DNA of 64,000 nt. Origin: Nageia nagi (Eukaryota > Pinophyta). Where the stretch lies: contig JBITNC010000002.1 in assembly GCA_050084985.1 (NCBI GenBank), positions 11,780,001 through 11,844,000 on the forward strand. Direction: 5' to 3'. Below are positions 1 to 11,500 of the stretch, one piece after another. Position 1 is the first letter of the stretch; each line of letters opens with the position of its first letter. Both the position numbers and the translations under genes were made by a program. The notes under the pieces are model-generated. The model made no database searches, was not told the DNA's origin, and worked only from the letters and a program-made list of their open reading frames with translations.

Positions 1-816
1 ACATTTGTGTGATTCATCTATCCTTATTGATATGAATATGTTGCATCTAACTGATCTTATTATTTGAGGTGCTTATGACCTGCAGGTTCCTTTGAGATTG
101 CAGGTTACTTTGAGATTGCAGGTTCATGACTTTCAATTGGATGACTACTTCATGTACATGGAAACCGGTTGTGGTTAATGATTGTATTTGGCAAAGTAAT
201 GAGACAAATTATTGTATTTGGCAAAGTTTTCATCTTCGATTGTATCCATTTATAGCAGAACTCTCTTACTTTCTCTCTTTCTCTCTTATTCGTTCTATCC
301 CAATATTGCATTAAGGGGGAGTGTTGAAATGTATAATGCATTATTATAAAGGTTATGTAATAATCTTCTATGTAAATTCATTAATACTTAAAGGTGTCAT
401 TTGATACCTTAAATATTTAAATGAATATGATAATGTAACTTATCATACACTCTATATCATGAGCATGCCCCTTGGATAAAAAGATGTGCATGTCATGCTT
501 TTTTACATTGGGTAAAAAGGTGATCTAAAAAGGGATTTTGGCTTATAAATAGAAGGCTCTCTTTTTGGATCATACACCAATTTGTGGAGTAAAATTATGC
601 TATAAGATAGTGTTTAAGAGATAAGATTAGGAGGATTGTCAAAATTCATATTGGTGAATGAAGTAAAATCTAATTAATGAATGTACTCTTAGTTGAAGGA
701 ACTACTTACATCTTATGTTATGTTGTGAGATTGTTTTGTGAATTATTTAGATGTGAATTGTGAGCTTTCATGAGATCTTGATTGTTTAGGAAGTTGTGTT
801 AGTGTTGTTTCTTTCA
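1..816 (+). mobile_element. 3' end and 3' LTR of a Copia element (element A), truncated by the window edge
   Basis: Positions 1-321 match the 3' untranslated tail of the two other Copia elements here: GTGGTTAATGATTGTATT, then CTATCCCAATATTGCATTAA before a purine-rich tract. An LTR begins TGTTGAAATG at 322 and ends about TTTCTTTCA at 816. It holds CTTATAAATAGAAGG as a likely promoter box, as in the other LTRs. No primer-binding site follows 816, so this reads as a 3' LTR. It is too different from the LTR at 7337 to be its partner unless both are very old. Confidence 0.6.
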
Positions 817-895
817 AATACGTTTGTAAAAAAATTAAATTGCATGTCTTATTACATGCATACAAAGTGTGCTATGTTTAAAAATAAATAAATGT

Positions 896-945
896 GATAT
901 ATATATTTTAAAAGATTATATATATATATATAATGTTGTTTTTTG

Positions 946-1016
<71 letters not shown>

Positions 1017-1163
1017 TTTTTTTATAAAAAAATATTGTATTTACAAATATACAGATTTATTTTTAAAAATTGATTTTAAAAAAAAATAGAATTTTTATTT
1101 TTTAATCTATTTTTTTTTAGTTTTTAAATAAATAAATTTGTTTAGAGAGAGAGAGAGAGAGAA
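896..1163. repeat. Simple repeats: (TA)n tract and short (GA)n tract
   Basis: A TA dinucleotide run occupies about 896-1014 with a few interruptions. A GA run occupies 1144-1163. The DNA between is A/T-rich. Nothing suggests coding. Confidence 0.9.
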
Positions 1164-1172
1164 AACGGGCAA

Positions 1173-1403
1173 GCAACCATTGGGTGTCGCTCTGCTCCCT
1201 AGGGGGCATGCAACCCTTAGGTGCCACCCTACCTTGTCAGGGGGTGTGCAACTCCTTGGACGCCACCCCAACTTATTAGGCGGCACACGACCCATTGGGC
1301 ATCGTCCAACCCTAGGAAGGGGGGATGTGCAGACCTTAGGCACCGCCTAACCCTGTCAAGGAGACATGCGACCCATTGGGTGTTGCCCAACCCTGTACAA
1401 GGG
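1173..1403. repeat. GC-rich minisatellite, about six units of 38-41 bp
   Basis: Six imperfect units each begin like GCAACCCTTAGGTGCCACCC and end like CAAGGGGGTGT, for example near 1173, 1210, 1248, 1288, 1329 and 1368. The block is markedly GC-richer than the AT-rich DNA around it. Short open frames on both strands are by-products of the repetition. Its place between an LTR and a gag relic suggests it belongs to a retroelement leader. Confidence 0.7.
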
Positions 1404-2095
1404 TTTTTTTTTAAATTATGTATTTTAAATAAATAAAAAAGAAGAAAATTAATTTTTTTTACTAAAATATATATACATATTTTTTTTGAGTTTTTTTTAA
1501 CTTTTTTAAGCATTTTATTAAAAAAACTTATAAGATTTTTTTAAGTTATCTTTTTAAAATAAGAGAATCTTATTTTTTTTTTAAAAGGAGTTTTTTTTTA
1601 AAGAGGGATTATTTTTTAAGTATGAACTATAAGTTGTTTTAATTGTCATTTAAAGTTTTAAGTCTTTCTTTATTTTCTAAAATTATCTTTTTACCTTAGT
1701 GCAATTTATAATAAGGGATCTTTTATTAATCATGCATTTAAGACAACAGAGGGAGAATTTTTTATGAATGCATGGATTAATGTTGTACACATGTGGATAG
1801 ATAATTTTTTTTTTTTCATAGTTTAATATTTTGTCATAGTGCATGATTTTTGCTAAGTGAATAAAAATTTTAAATGCATGGTCTAATATTCTATCCTAAT
1901 GCATGATTATTGTTGTGGATAAATGTTTTTAAATTGCTTGGTTTTTTTATTTTTTCCTAATGCATGTGGATGGATAAAGTTCCCTTAAATATTTTTCACC
2001 TATGAATTTGTTAATGATAAATTGCAAATAAGGAATTATATTAAGTCCAATTTTTAAGCAATAAGAGGGAGAATTCTTCAATTTGTGATAATGAA
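1404..2095. other. AT-rich stretch without a recognised gene
   Basis: Long T and A runs, with the phrase 'gcatg(g)tctaatatt...tcataatgcatg' recurring around 1750-1980. No coding potential was seen. It is probably the decayed non-coding leader of Copia element B. Confidence 0.5.
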
Positions 2096-2310
2096 CCTTT
2101 GTATAGAGATCCATTAGGAGTTGTAACAAAATCCACTGACTTTTAGGCTCATTTATTGTTACTTAAAATTAATAAATCTTTGTATAGAGATCCATTAAGG
2201 GTTGTAACAAAACCCATTCGACTCTCAGGCTCATTTATTGTTACTTTAAATTAATGAATCTTTGTAAAAAGATCCATTAAGGGTTGTAACAAAACCCATT
2301 GGAATCTTTG
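2096..2310. repeat. Three tandem units of about 81 bp
   Basis: TTTGTATAGAGATCCATTAAG followed by GGTTGTAACAAAACCCATT recurs at about 2096, 2177 and 2259. The phrase 'ttagtacaaaacccattgga' at 30428 in Copia element C is related, so this repeat is part of the Copia leader. Confidence 0.75.
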
Positions 2311-3035
2311 GTTCATACTTATGGATGATGTTGGATGTAATTTCATGTTTAAAGCATTTTATTATTTTGCACTTTTACTTTATATACAAAGTGTTCAAAA
2401 ATTGAAAATTGCTTCTCTTAAAATGAACACATCTACACATTTATTCCGCAACATAACTTATTTGAAGAGCCATGAGATGATGATAAAGCAAACTGAAACT
2501 TTTTTATCCAACGATTCAAATGGTAAAAAAATTGTACTTCTTAATTGCCCTTAAGTCCTCTGTTGGTTTGGATTTAACTCCATATAGATGGACAAGCATT
2601 TGTGTAGTGATACCACATGTCTGTTCGTCCATCCGTCTGTCCATTCAGGAATTATCTTGATAACCTAGGAGGAAAACTGAAAACTTAATCAAGATAATTA
2701 ATTTGGCCAGTCCAACATACGTCACAACCTTGAAAAATAGCTAGTACTTCTCTTTGTGAGAGTATATTGCTTCCCAAGGTAAACTGGTTGTGGATTGATA
2801 GAACCTAAGCTCCTTATGGAAATCTAGATGAATGCCTAATTTTAGACGAAAACAAGTTTCAATTATTCTCTCTTTACGATTATACTTGGTGACGAAGATG
2901 TTGGATGTATGATTTTAATTCTTGTTTACAATTTAAGCATTTTATTTGTTGATTAGTTCAATCATGTATTAGTATGATTATTGTTTTAAATTCAAAATGT
3001 ATACTTTATTTATCTCCTTCATATTTGTTGTAGTA

Positions 3036-6000
3036 ATGGGAGACTCTTTTGCATCCAAGCAAATCTTAGATTGTTCCAACTATGGTATTTGGGAACTTAA
3101 AATAAAAGCATAACTTCAAGCACTGAAACTTTAGATGATTGTCAATGAAAACCAAGTTACTCCATCAAGGGAGAAGGAATTTGAAGCTTATAATACTAAA
3201 TGATTTGACAACTTTTATGATCTTTCATGTTGTTTCAGATGAAATCCTTTTTATGATATCTTTTTCAAACATTGCAAAGGAAGCTTGGAATAAACTAAAA
3301 AGTATTTCCCTTAGCACTAAATTTTTTAGAAAGTTCACCATTCTTCAAAAGTTACTCCAATCACGTTAAAAGGAAAATGAAAGTGTGGCAATTTATCTAA
3401 ATAAAGGTATTGACCTTAAGACCCAGCTTGGGTGTGGTTGCAATTGGATCAACGATAAGTTTCTGACTTTCATAATCCTTCAAAGCCTCTCTGCTAAATT
3501 TAGTCAGTTTGTGACTATTATTGAAACTAGGCTTGATGATGAAAAAAAAATATTCTCCTTGGTCCAATGAAGCCTCACTTCAAAAAGAACCATAATCAAA
3601 AGAAGGGTTCTCATGATCCTAAGAAGAACTTCAAGAAAGGTGGAAACAAGAAGAATTATGATCATAATAAGTCAAAAAAACCAAAGCCAAACTTGATAAA
3701 AATTGTAATTTCTATGACATATGGTCATAAGGAAGTTGATTGCTTCAAGAAAAAGAAAGATCAAGATGAAAAATGATATGAAAAATCAATCAAATCTAAT
3801 AACAAGAAGAATAAAAATTGTGCTTATGTTGCTGTCTTTTACTCCAAGTCTCGCACTTTTTCAAATGATTGGATTGTTGATTCTGGATGCACTAATTACG
3901 TGTGTTTTGAAAAAGATAAATTTGAAAACTTTCATAAGTATAGAAAAGACACAGTTGTAATAGATGATAATTTAGTTCTTGAAGTTTAAGGTATTATGCA
4001 TGTGTTGATACAAGAAAAGATTCTTGAGAACGTGTTTTATGTGCCAAAACTCAGTATGAATCTCCTTTCCGTAATTCAGGTTGCAAGGAAAGGTTACTTT
4101 TTTGAGTTTAACTCACTCAGTGCATGAAAAAATGTCTTATCATTTTAGTGAAAAGTTCAGTGAAAGATGACCTTTACATTGTAGATCAATCTCCAACAAA
4201 GATGTACCTTACAACTAATGTTTAGAGATAATCTTTGGCACTATCAATTAGGCCACCTAAACCATAAGAACATTCAAGTCATGAAAGATCATGATCTTGT
4301 GGAAGGTTTGCTTACAATAGCACCTACAATTGGTATGAGAAATGCATTTTAGATAAAATAAATGAGCAAAAATTTCCCAAAGATAAAGAAATTAGAGCAA
4401 CTCATTCTCTTTAGCTTATGCATTCAAATTTGATAGGTACATTTCCGACTAAGTCGTTAGGGAAGGAGCTTCTTATGTCTTGACCTTTATTGACGACTAC
4501 AATAAGATGACATTTCGTTATCTTATTAAACACAAAGATCAAACCTTTGATAGATTCAAAGATTTCAAAGCATTAGTAGAAAATCAATCTGAATTCAAAA
4601 TCAAGATATTGAGATCTGATAATGGAGGTGAATATAATAGCAATGAATTCAATGATTTTTGTACCAAGTATGGAATCAAGAGGCAGTTTACAATCCCTTA
4701 CACTCCTAGCTTTTTATGGGGTGAAGCTGTAAATACTGCAATCTACATCTTAAATAGGTGTCCTACGAAAGCAATTGAAGAAAAAACTCCATATGAGACA
4801 TGAACATGAAAGAAACCTCATATCGCTCACTTTAAGGTCTTTGGTTGTGAAGCTTATGCCTTTGTTGTTCCTGAGAAAATAAAGAAGCTGGATAAGAAAT
4901 CCGAAACTCTATCTTTGTGGGCTATGACAATCAACATAGAGGCTACAAGTTATACAAACCTTCATTGGATCCTCCAGAGCAATCTGTGTCTAATGATGTA
5001 AAATTCAATGAACTTCCTAAAGAATCTGCTTCTTATGAGAACCTTGATGAGGGTGATGATTCTTCTATTGCACCTAATTAGATAGATGTTAGTGTGGATG
5101 TCACCTAAGAAATAAAACTTTCCAACACAAAAGATACCAAGAAGTATGACTATTAATAAATTTTTATTTACCAAAACTAATAGTAAGAATGAGTTTTCAT
5201 ATTTGAAAGAAGTTTCAAAGTATGAGTGCTAGATGAATGCAATAAATGTAGAGTATGAGACTCCAATAAATAATTAAACTTGAGATTTGGTTCTTTATCC
5301 CAATGAACGAAATGTGATTGGTAATAAATAAATTTACAAGGTTATATAATTCAGTTGTTGAAATTGAGAAATACAAAGAAAAGTTAGTAGCCAAGAGTTT
5401 CGCAAAAAAATACGCAGTTGATTATGAGGAAACCTTTGCTCTAATGGCAAAGATGCCTACTATAAAGGTAATCTTGGCTCTTTCAGCAACTCATGGATGG
5501 AAAAATTTTCAACTTGATGTCAAAAGTTTTTTTCTCAATAATGACTTAGATGTGAAAATCTACATGAGCCAACCATAAAGGTTTGTTGTGGAAGGCCAAG
5601 AATCTTTTGTTTGCAACTTAAAGAAGTCTTTGTATGGACTTAAGCAAGCACTTAAGGTCTGGTACAAAAAGATTTTAGGATACTTTGAGGACATTGGGTT
5701 TTCTAAATGCTTCTCTAACGCAGATCTTTATGTGCTCAACCACGGACAAGATTTGATCTTGATTCTTTTCTATGGATGATCTATTGATTACAAGGAATAA
5801 TATTGCTCTCATACAAGACTGCATATCCAAACTTAGGGCAACTTTTGAAATGACAGATCTTGGTCTATTGTATTACTACTTTGGTATGCAAGTGTACCAA
5901 TACAAATATTGTACTTACCTTAGTCAATCCAAATATATCTCAGATATCTTGCAAAAATTTGAAATGGATGAATGCAAGCATGTTGCAATCCCAGTCTCTC

Positions 6001-6665
6001 CTGGAATCACTCTCTTAGTTCCAACTCTCAGTTGGCAGATGCTACAACTTACAACCAACTAATTGGTAGTATTCTTTATTTGACTATCTCTAAGCCAGAT
6101 ATTACCTTTGTCGTGAATTTGATGGCTCGCTTTATGCAAAAATCGTATGTTGAGCACTTCAATGCAATTTTGCAAATTTTGAGGTATTTTGCGAACACTA
6201 AGGATCTTACTTTCAAGTATGACAAATTGCCCTCGTTTGTTCTCTTAGGATTCTTAGATTCTAACTATGGGGAAGATAAAGATGACAAAAAATCAACCTT
6301 TGCTTATGTGTTTAGCATTGGTTCAGGTCTTATCTTTTGGGCATTCAAGAAGCAACCTATTATTGTTCTCTCCACCATAGAAGCTGAATATCGTGCAATA
6401 TCAGTTGCAACCCAAGAAGCCATTTGGTTGAGGTATCTTCTGAAAGAAATTAGGTATGAGGAATTTACCCATCTCAAATTTTTTCAGATAATTAATCAGC
6501 TATTTGGCAAAGAATCGTGTTTTCCATCAGAGAAAAAAGCTTGTAGAAATCCAAGCCCACTTCATTAGAAAAAAATTCTAGATTGTCTTCTACTCTTGCA
6601 GTATTGTACATCAATCCTAAACTTTGCTAGTTTGTTCAACAAGCCTCTTCCTGAAGCCAAGTATT
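3036..6665 (+). pseudogene. Copia gag-pol pseudogene of element B
   Basis: Read against element C in three frames. Gag starts at ATG 3036 (MGDSFASKQILD). Protease is recognisable at about 3865 (DWIVDSGCTNYV). Integrase pieces lie at about 4230-4800, including RSDNGGEYNSNEFNDFC. RT lies at about 5330-6060 with MDDLL in place of YVDDLL. RNase H lies at about 6060-6480 ending in TIEAEYRAISVATQEA. There are many stops and frameshifts, for example after 3366, 3567, 3960 and 5574. About 25 codons are missing in frame from integrase at about 4708, including the region of the catalytic Glu. It is non-functional. Confidence 0.9.
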
Positions 6666-7336
6666 GTACATCTATTGTAATTTCTTCCTACTTAATAAAA
6701 TTGTTGAATTTTTTTTGTTTGTATATTTTGTTTATACATTCTTTTGTTTGATGACTATAAGTAATGGTTTGGCATCTTCATGATAACTTATAGTGTACCT
6801 CAAAAGTAAGCACGTTATATCAAAAAGAAAGTTCTTGATGAAACAATTGCAACAACTATATATGTGCATATGCTCTTTTTATTGTTGATCAACACATGTT
6901 TCTATATACAACAAACAACTATGAGTATCGATTTGGCATTTTCGCGATGACTTATAATGCATCATTGATCAATTTATGGATGGCATTACTTAATCCATTT
7001 ATCTTATGGTTAATATGAATGTTTATATGATGCATATAACTGATTTTGTTTATGAGCTGCTCGTAGCTTGCAGATTTCATCTTGAGAATGCAAGTTACTT
7101 TGAGTGGGCAGGCTCATAAAGGCTCACATATCAACTCAGTGTTGATCGACTACACTTACAGTGAAACCAATTGTGGTTAATGATTGTATTGTAAATAGTA
7201 TTGTAGTAAGTCTCAAACTAAGATTTTGCTTATTTCTCAAAGATGTAAAAGTTATCATCTTTACTTGTATCTCTTTGGAGAAGAACTCTCTTTTTCTTTT
7301 TTTATCTACGTTCTATCCCAATATTACATTAAGGAG

Positions 7337-7792
7337 TGTTAGAATTTGTAATGTAATATTGTGTAATATTTCTCCTTAATGTAAATTCACTTAATGCTTA
7401 AAATATCTTTAGATACATTAAAACATTAAGAGAATAAAAATAGGAATAAGATTAAAAATAGGTAAAAGATCAAATATAGAAAAAGGATTAAATATAAAGT
7501 GGGTTTCTTCTTATAAATACAAAAGAACCCCCTCCCTCTCTCATAAGGTACAATTGTTATGTAAGCTTTCTTATAGATTTAGAGTTTAAGAAAGAGAGAT
7601 TTTGTAAGAGGTGTCCTTGTGAATAAAAAGATCTTAGTTAGTGGACTTACTCCCAAGAAAAGAGGAACCACTTTATATCTTGTGTTATTTGTGAGATTGG
7701 TTTGAGTTATTGTGCTATTGTGTTGATGTTGTAAGCGCCTTCTTGAGATCTTGGTAGACTAAGAATTAATTCAAAAAGGATTAATTTCTTCA
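7337..7792 (+). repeat. 3' LTR of Copia element B (456 bp)
   Basis: Begins TGTTAGAATTTGTAATG, the same first bases as the LTR of element C, directly after CAATATTACATTAAGGAG (polypurine tract). It ends TTAATTTCTTCA. A TTATAAATACAAAAG box lies at about 7510. The TG...CA ends and the match in both termini to element C support the limits. Confidence 0.75.
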
Positions 7793-8425
7793 AAAAGCTA
7801 GCTCCCATATCATTAAATCGCTTACAAATTGTTGAGGTCTGAGACCACTGGTGGATTATAGGCTTGAACATTGATGCGATAGAGAATGTTGGCACAAGAA
7901 GGACCAAGAAAGTTCCTACAATGAGTGGCTAGGGGGAACCCAAATGGTAACATTGAGTATTTATTCTATCTTCACTTCTATTTCGAAATTCTGTTATTAC
8001 TACTTGAAATTCTGAATTGCTAATCTATTTCCAAAAGCAAAATTCCACTCCCAGGATCAGATTGACTGAATTGAATTTGGAAACTTACCTTTAAGAACAA
8101 GATCTTTACACTTCAATATAGGTCTTTGAATAACGAAAACAACTAAACTAAGTGTTTTTCAAGAATAGGAAACGGAAATGACAACACATGCCAACTAGCA
8201 TTGATTAGAAGAAAATATTTACATCATTGTCCACCTATATAATCATTCAAATGTTCTGAGAGCAAGAGCTGATACTTTTTAAAATCAGATTGCGTGTCAT
8301 TTATTCAATGAAATTTCACATGCAAACGAATTTCCAGATTTACCTAATGTTCAAATAGTAATCTCCAGACATGAGTGTGACTAGTCCGAGCAGTAATAGG
8401 ACTGAACAAGTTATGAAATAACAGA
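7793..8425. other. Intergenic or 3' UTR stretch downstream of the CCR4-like gene
   Basis: Lies between the Copia 3' LTR and the stop codon of the minus-strand gene. The part nearest 8425 should be 3' UTR. No other gene, RNA or repeat was recognised. Confidence 0.5.
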
Positions 8426-8503
8426 TCAGCGGTCTTCATCAGTTGAAGATTTTGAAGTGAATGCAAGCTGGCAAGCTAAGGCAAGATGATCACTTCCCCA
8501 TTT
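8426..8503 (-). CDS. CCR4-6-like last coding exon
   Basis: Encodes KWGSDHLALACQLAFTSKSS, then TDEDR and TGA (stop 8428-8426). It holds the catalytic His of SDHLAL and the usual short tail after LAF. The acceptor is TTATCAG at 8504-8510. The 3' UTR must lie below 8426; no clear polyadenylation signal was picked out. Confidence 0.9.
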   Translation of the reverse strand, partial: KWGSDHLALACQLAFTSKSSTDEDR

Positions 8504-11500
8504 CTGATAACCAATTGCCATGCTATTAGACTTTTCATCATGCTACAAAGTAAACGAAATAAACATATGAAACAATCACTATACAAAACTGCACTTGCAT
8601 AAACATCTGTATTCTTTTTTCATAAAAACAATCATTTTTGACGAATGAAAGCCCATGTTTGAAACCTAACACCTATACATGGTCAGGTGGTAATAGTAGT
8701 AGAAAATGGCGGAATAAAAAAAACACGTAATCAGATGCCAAAGTCAACTCTGAAGGCTATTTATAAGGGGCGTCTATCTATAGTTCTTTAAATAAGAGCA
8801 TTATATTTTTCACTGGACAGTTTTGCATCGAATAGAGGTCAATAAGATAGAGAAATCGAAAGCAAGCAAGAGATATACCTTGATGGAATCCTCTTGTACG
8901 CTGTAGAATATGTATCTGTAAAGTATCCAAGACTTAACGTTTGAGACCCTCTGTACGCTGTTATAAGATTGATACTTCAGTGTTCAGTATTGTGTTCTTT
9001 AAATATCAAGTTTAGATGGAATCTCTTTAAACATCTAAGCTTAAGTTTGGAAGCCATTCTTCTGTCATAATACTGAGCATGCATTAAAGAAACAGAATAA
9101 TTCAATTGCAAGATACTTCATTGTGAGTGTACGTACAACTTTGTCTACCAAACCACAAGGAGACCAGAAGAGCAGTAAAAATTAACATTACACAGAACTA
9201 GAAAGTAATTCTATATAAATACAATCCTACAGAAAACCTAGCATAGATGAAGTCGATGAGATCAACTTCTTGGTTTATACAAAGAAATGGTTTCTCAAAA
9301 GTACAGTAAATCTGAAAGAATAAGTTATTGATGCTGGGTAGTGTAAGGGAACTGTTAGTTCCCATTAAGTCATCTGAAGAAATAATAGGATAACATAACA
9401 GAATAAGGTTGAATTAAATTATTCTTCACAAATATTTATAATTTTATGGTCTCAAATCAGTTGATTGGAACATTTTATGGTCTACGTTTCTGATTCTGGA
9501 CACTTCTTCCAGATTTTTTCTCCAGTTTAACTGAAAGATCTCTTAACTGATTGGCAGAAATACAAAGTAGCGTCATGAAAAACAAAAGTAACATCTGCTT
9601 GAATAATGAATGTAATCATATCATGAATTTGACTAGTCTTGCCATTCATCTTCAATATTATTTATATCAAATGCTCTTTCTATCCATGAAATTCTGGTGC
9701 CATCAAAAGTATGACCTGTGCACAATAGGGTTCATTAAATGCCTTTGATGCAACTTGAATGTTCAAAAATCAATTTGTTTTGTGCATTCTAGTAAAGTAC
9801 TCCTTTTGTTGCATTTGGTTACAAAAGCGATTGAGCCTCTATAATCAACATCATGATACAAGATCAATTTATATAATTTTTAGGGCACTTGTGAACATAA
9901 CAAATAAGATCAAACTGTTAAAATTGTCACGAAATACAATCAAATAAAATCAAAGACTATCTTCTGTTGCATAGTATAACATTATTTGGCAACATTCTCT
10001 ATATAGAGAATTGAACATGTGTTCAACTTAAGATGTTAGCATCCAGTTTCTGTAGATATGTTATTAGCAATCTAGATCCTCTATAGCCTTTTAATTGCTC
10101 ATAACCAAAAGCAAGCACCCTCGAAGAGGAAATATGTCTCTATCTTGTAGGCAAGGCATTGTTGTAGTTTTTTCTTAAGATGTGTTAGTAGTGGCACTGG
10201 AAAAGAAAATAAAAAGGAAATCATAATCTCTACAAATGACCATAATAGATCACTGTAAACTGAAGCCTACAATATTTAGCTAAAGTATCATTACAAAAGC
10301 AAAATGAATAAATATAGGAGGGTATATCAAACATGGTTGTATTATCAGGCATGCAAATCATTTAATCATGTGACTAGGTCACATCACTGATCACTTCTTG
10401 TGTTTGGTTGTAAAGGAAATGGACAAAGAAAGCATCCAAAATAAATATCATAGTGAAGCAAGACATGCTTTTATGAACAGTGCTTATTGAGAAAAAAAGC
10501 CATGATAGATGTAATCTAGAGGCTCATTTATATTAGAATGGTTGATTGATTATCTCACCAGATATAATCAACAGTGCCCATAAATCGCCTATGGTAGCTT
10601 GTCACTAGTGGCTCCCCATCTGGTCTCTTTGTGCCTGCATAGTCCTGCAACAGAGTATTCGCTTTTATTTTATTAGTCTAGACTACTAAAATCTTTTTTC
10701 AAGGCCTTTGAATATTAATCTATAAACAAGAAAACAATGCATAGAAGTTACAATGGAATGGCAAATCTTAAGGTAAGGTATGGTACTAGGAATACTGTTT
10801 TTAATATAAAACATCTACCATTGCTTTGGCAAATAAAGAAAAGAAGGGTGTTAGATTTAGGAATGTTAAGACAGATTCTTGAATGAGCTACTTCTCATTT
10901 TGCTTGCGTTCTTTTGAACTGATCAGAAGACTTTGATATATATGAAAATTCAAAATACAACCAAAATTTATAATGGCTATCATTCAAATACTTAATTGAT
11001 ATATTTCTGGACAAATTTTGATAGGTCCTACAAATCATTGGGTTTAAAAGCACGTTACAAAATTTGATAGCTTCAAACAGCTCACAAAACAGAGTCCGAA
11101 AGTGAAAGTTACAATCTTTTGAAAAAATTGATTAATTAATAATAATTAATGGATGATGAACTACCGTGAAAGGAGTGAGGACCAACAAGAGCATAATAAA
11201 GCAAACTATGTTGTGCAACCATTTGTTGCAAAGCCCTCAAAAACAAGAATCCACTGGTTTTTGACAGTACACCAAACAGAGGTTGGAGAAAGAAGTTATA
11301 GCAAAAACTCCTTCAAAGATGAAAACTGGCCAAATTAAATACGAAATGTCTTATACTGCTATCAATTTTCTGAATGAAACAGACAACAGAAAATGAAGAA
11401 CTATGGCATGCCGTCACTTGTTGCAACCAGGGAGAAATGAAGAATCTAATGGTGCAGACAGAACTGGAATTGGATGTCTGTCGTGAAAGTTATGGCCAAA

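Larger units (their letters stand above)
2311..7792 (+). mobile_element. Decayed Ty1/Copia retrotransposon (element B): leader, gag-pol relic, 3' LTR
   Basis: The leader at about 2311-3035 matches element C (GATGATGTTGGATG; AAAATGAACACATC...; GATACCACATGTC). A gag-pol relic occupies 3036-6665. The 3' untranslated part and 3' LTR end at 7792. No convincing 5' LTR remains; the LTR at 322-816 is a different subtype. Order and orientation are those of a normal Copia element, same strand and same family as element C. Confidence 0.8.

Noticed and set aside
896-1014. TA-rich tract as an origin or promoter
   Set aside because: A plain dinucleotide microsatellite with no gene downstream.
1107-1513. 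Overlapping short frames on both strands
   Set aside because: Produced by a GC-rich minisatellite; all frames carry the same repeated phrases.
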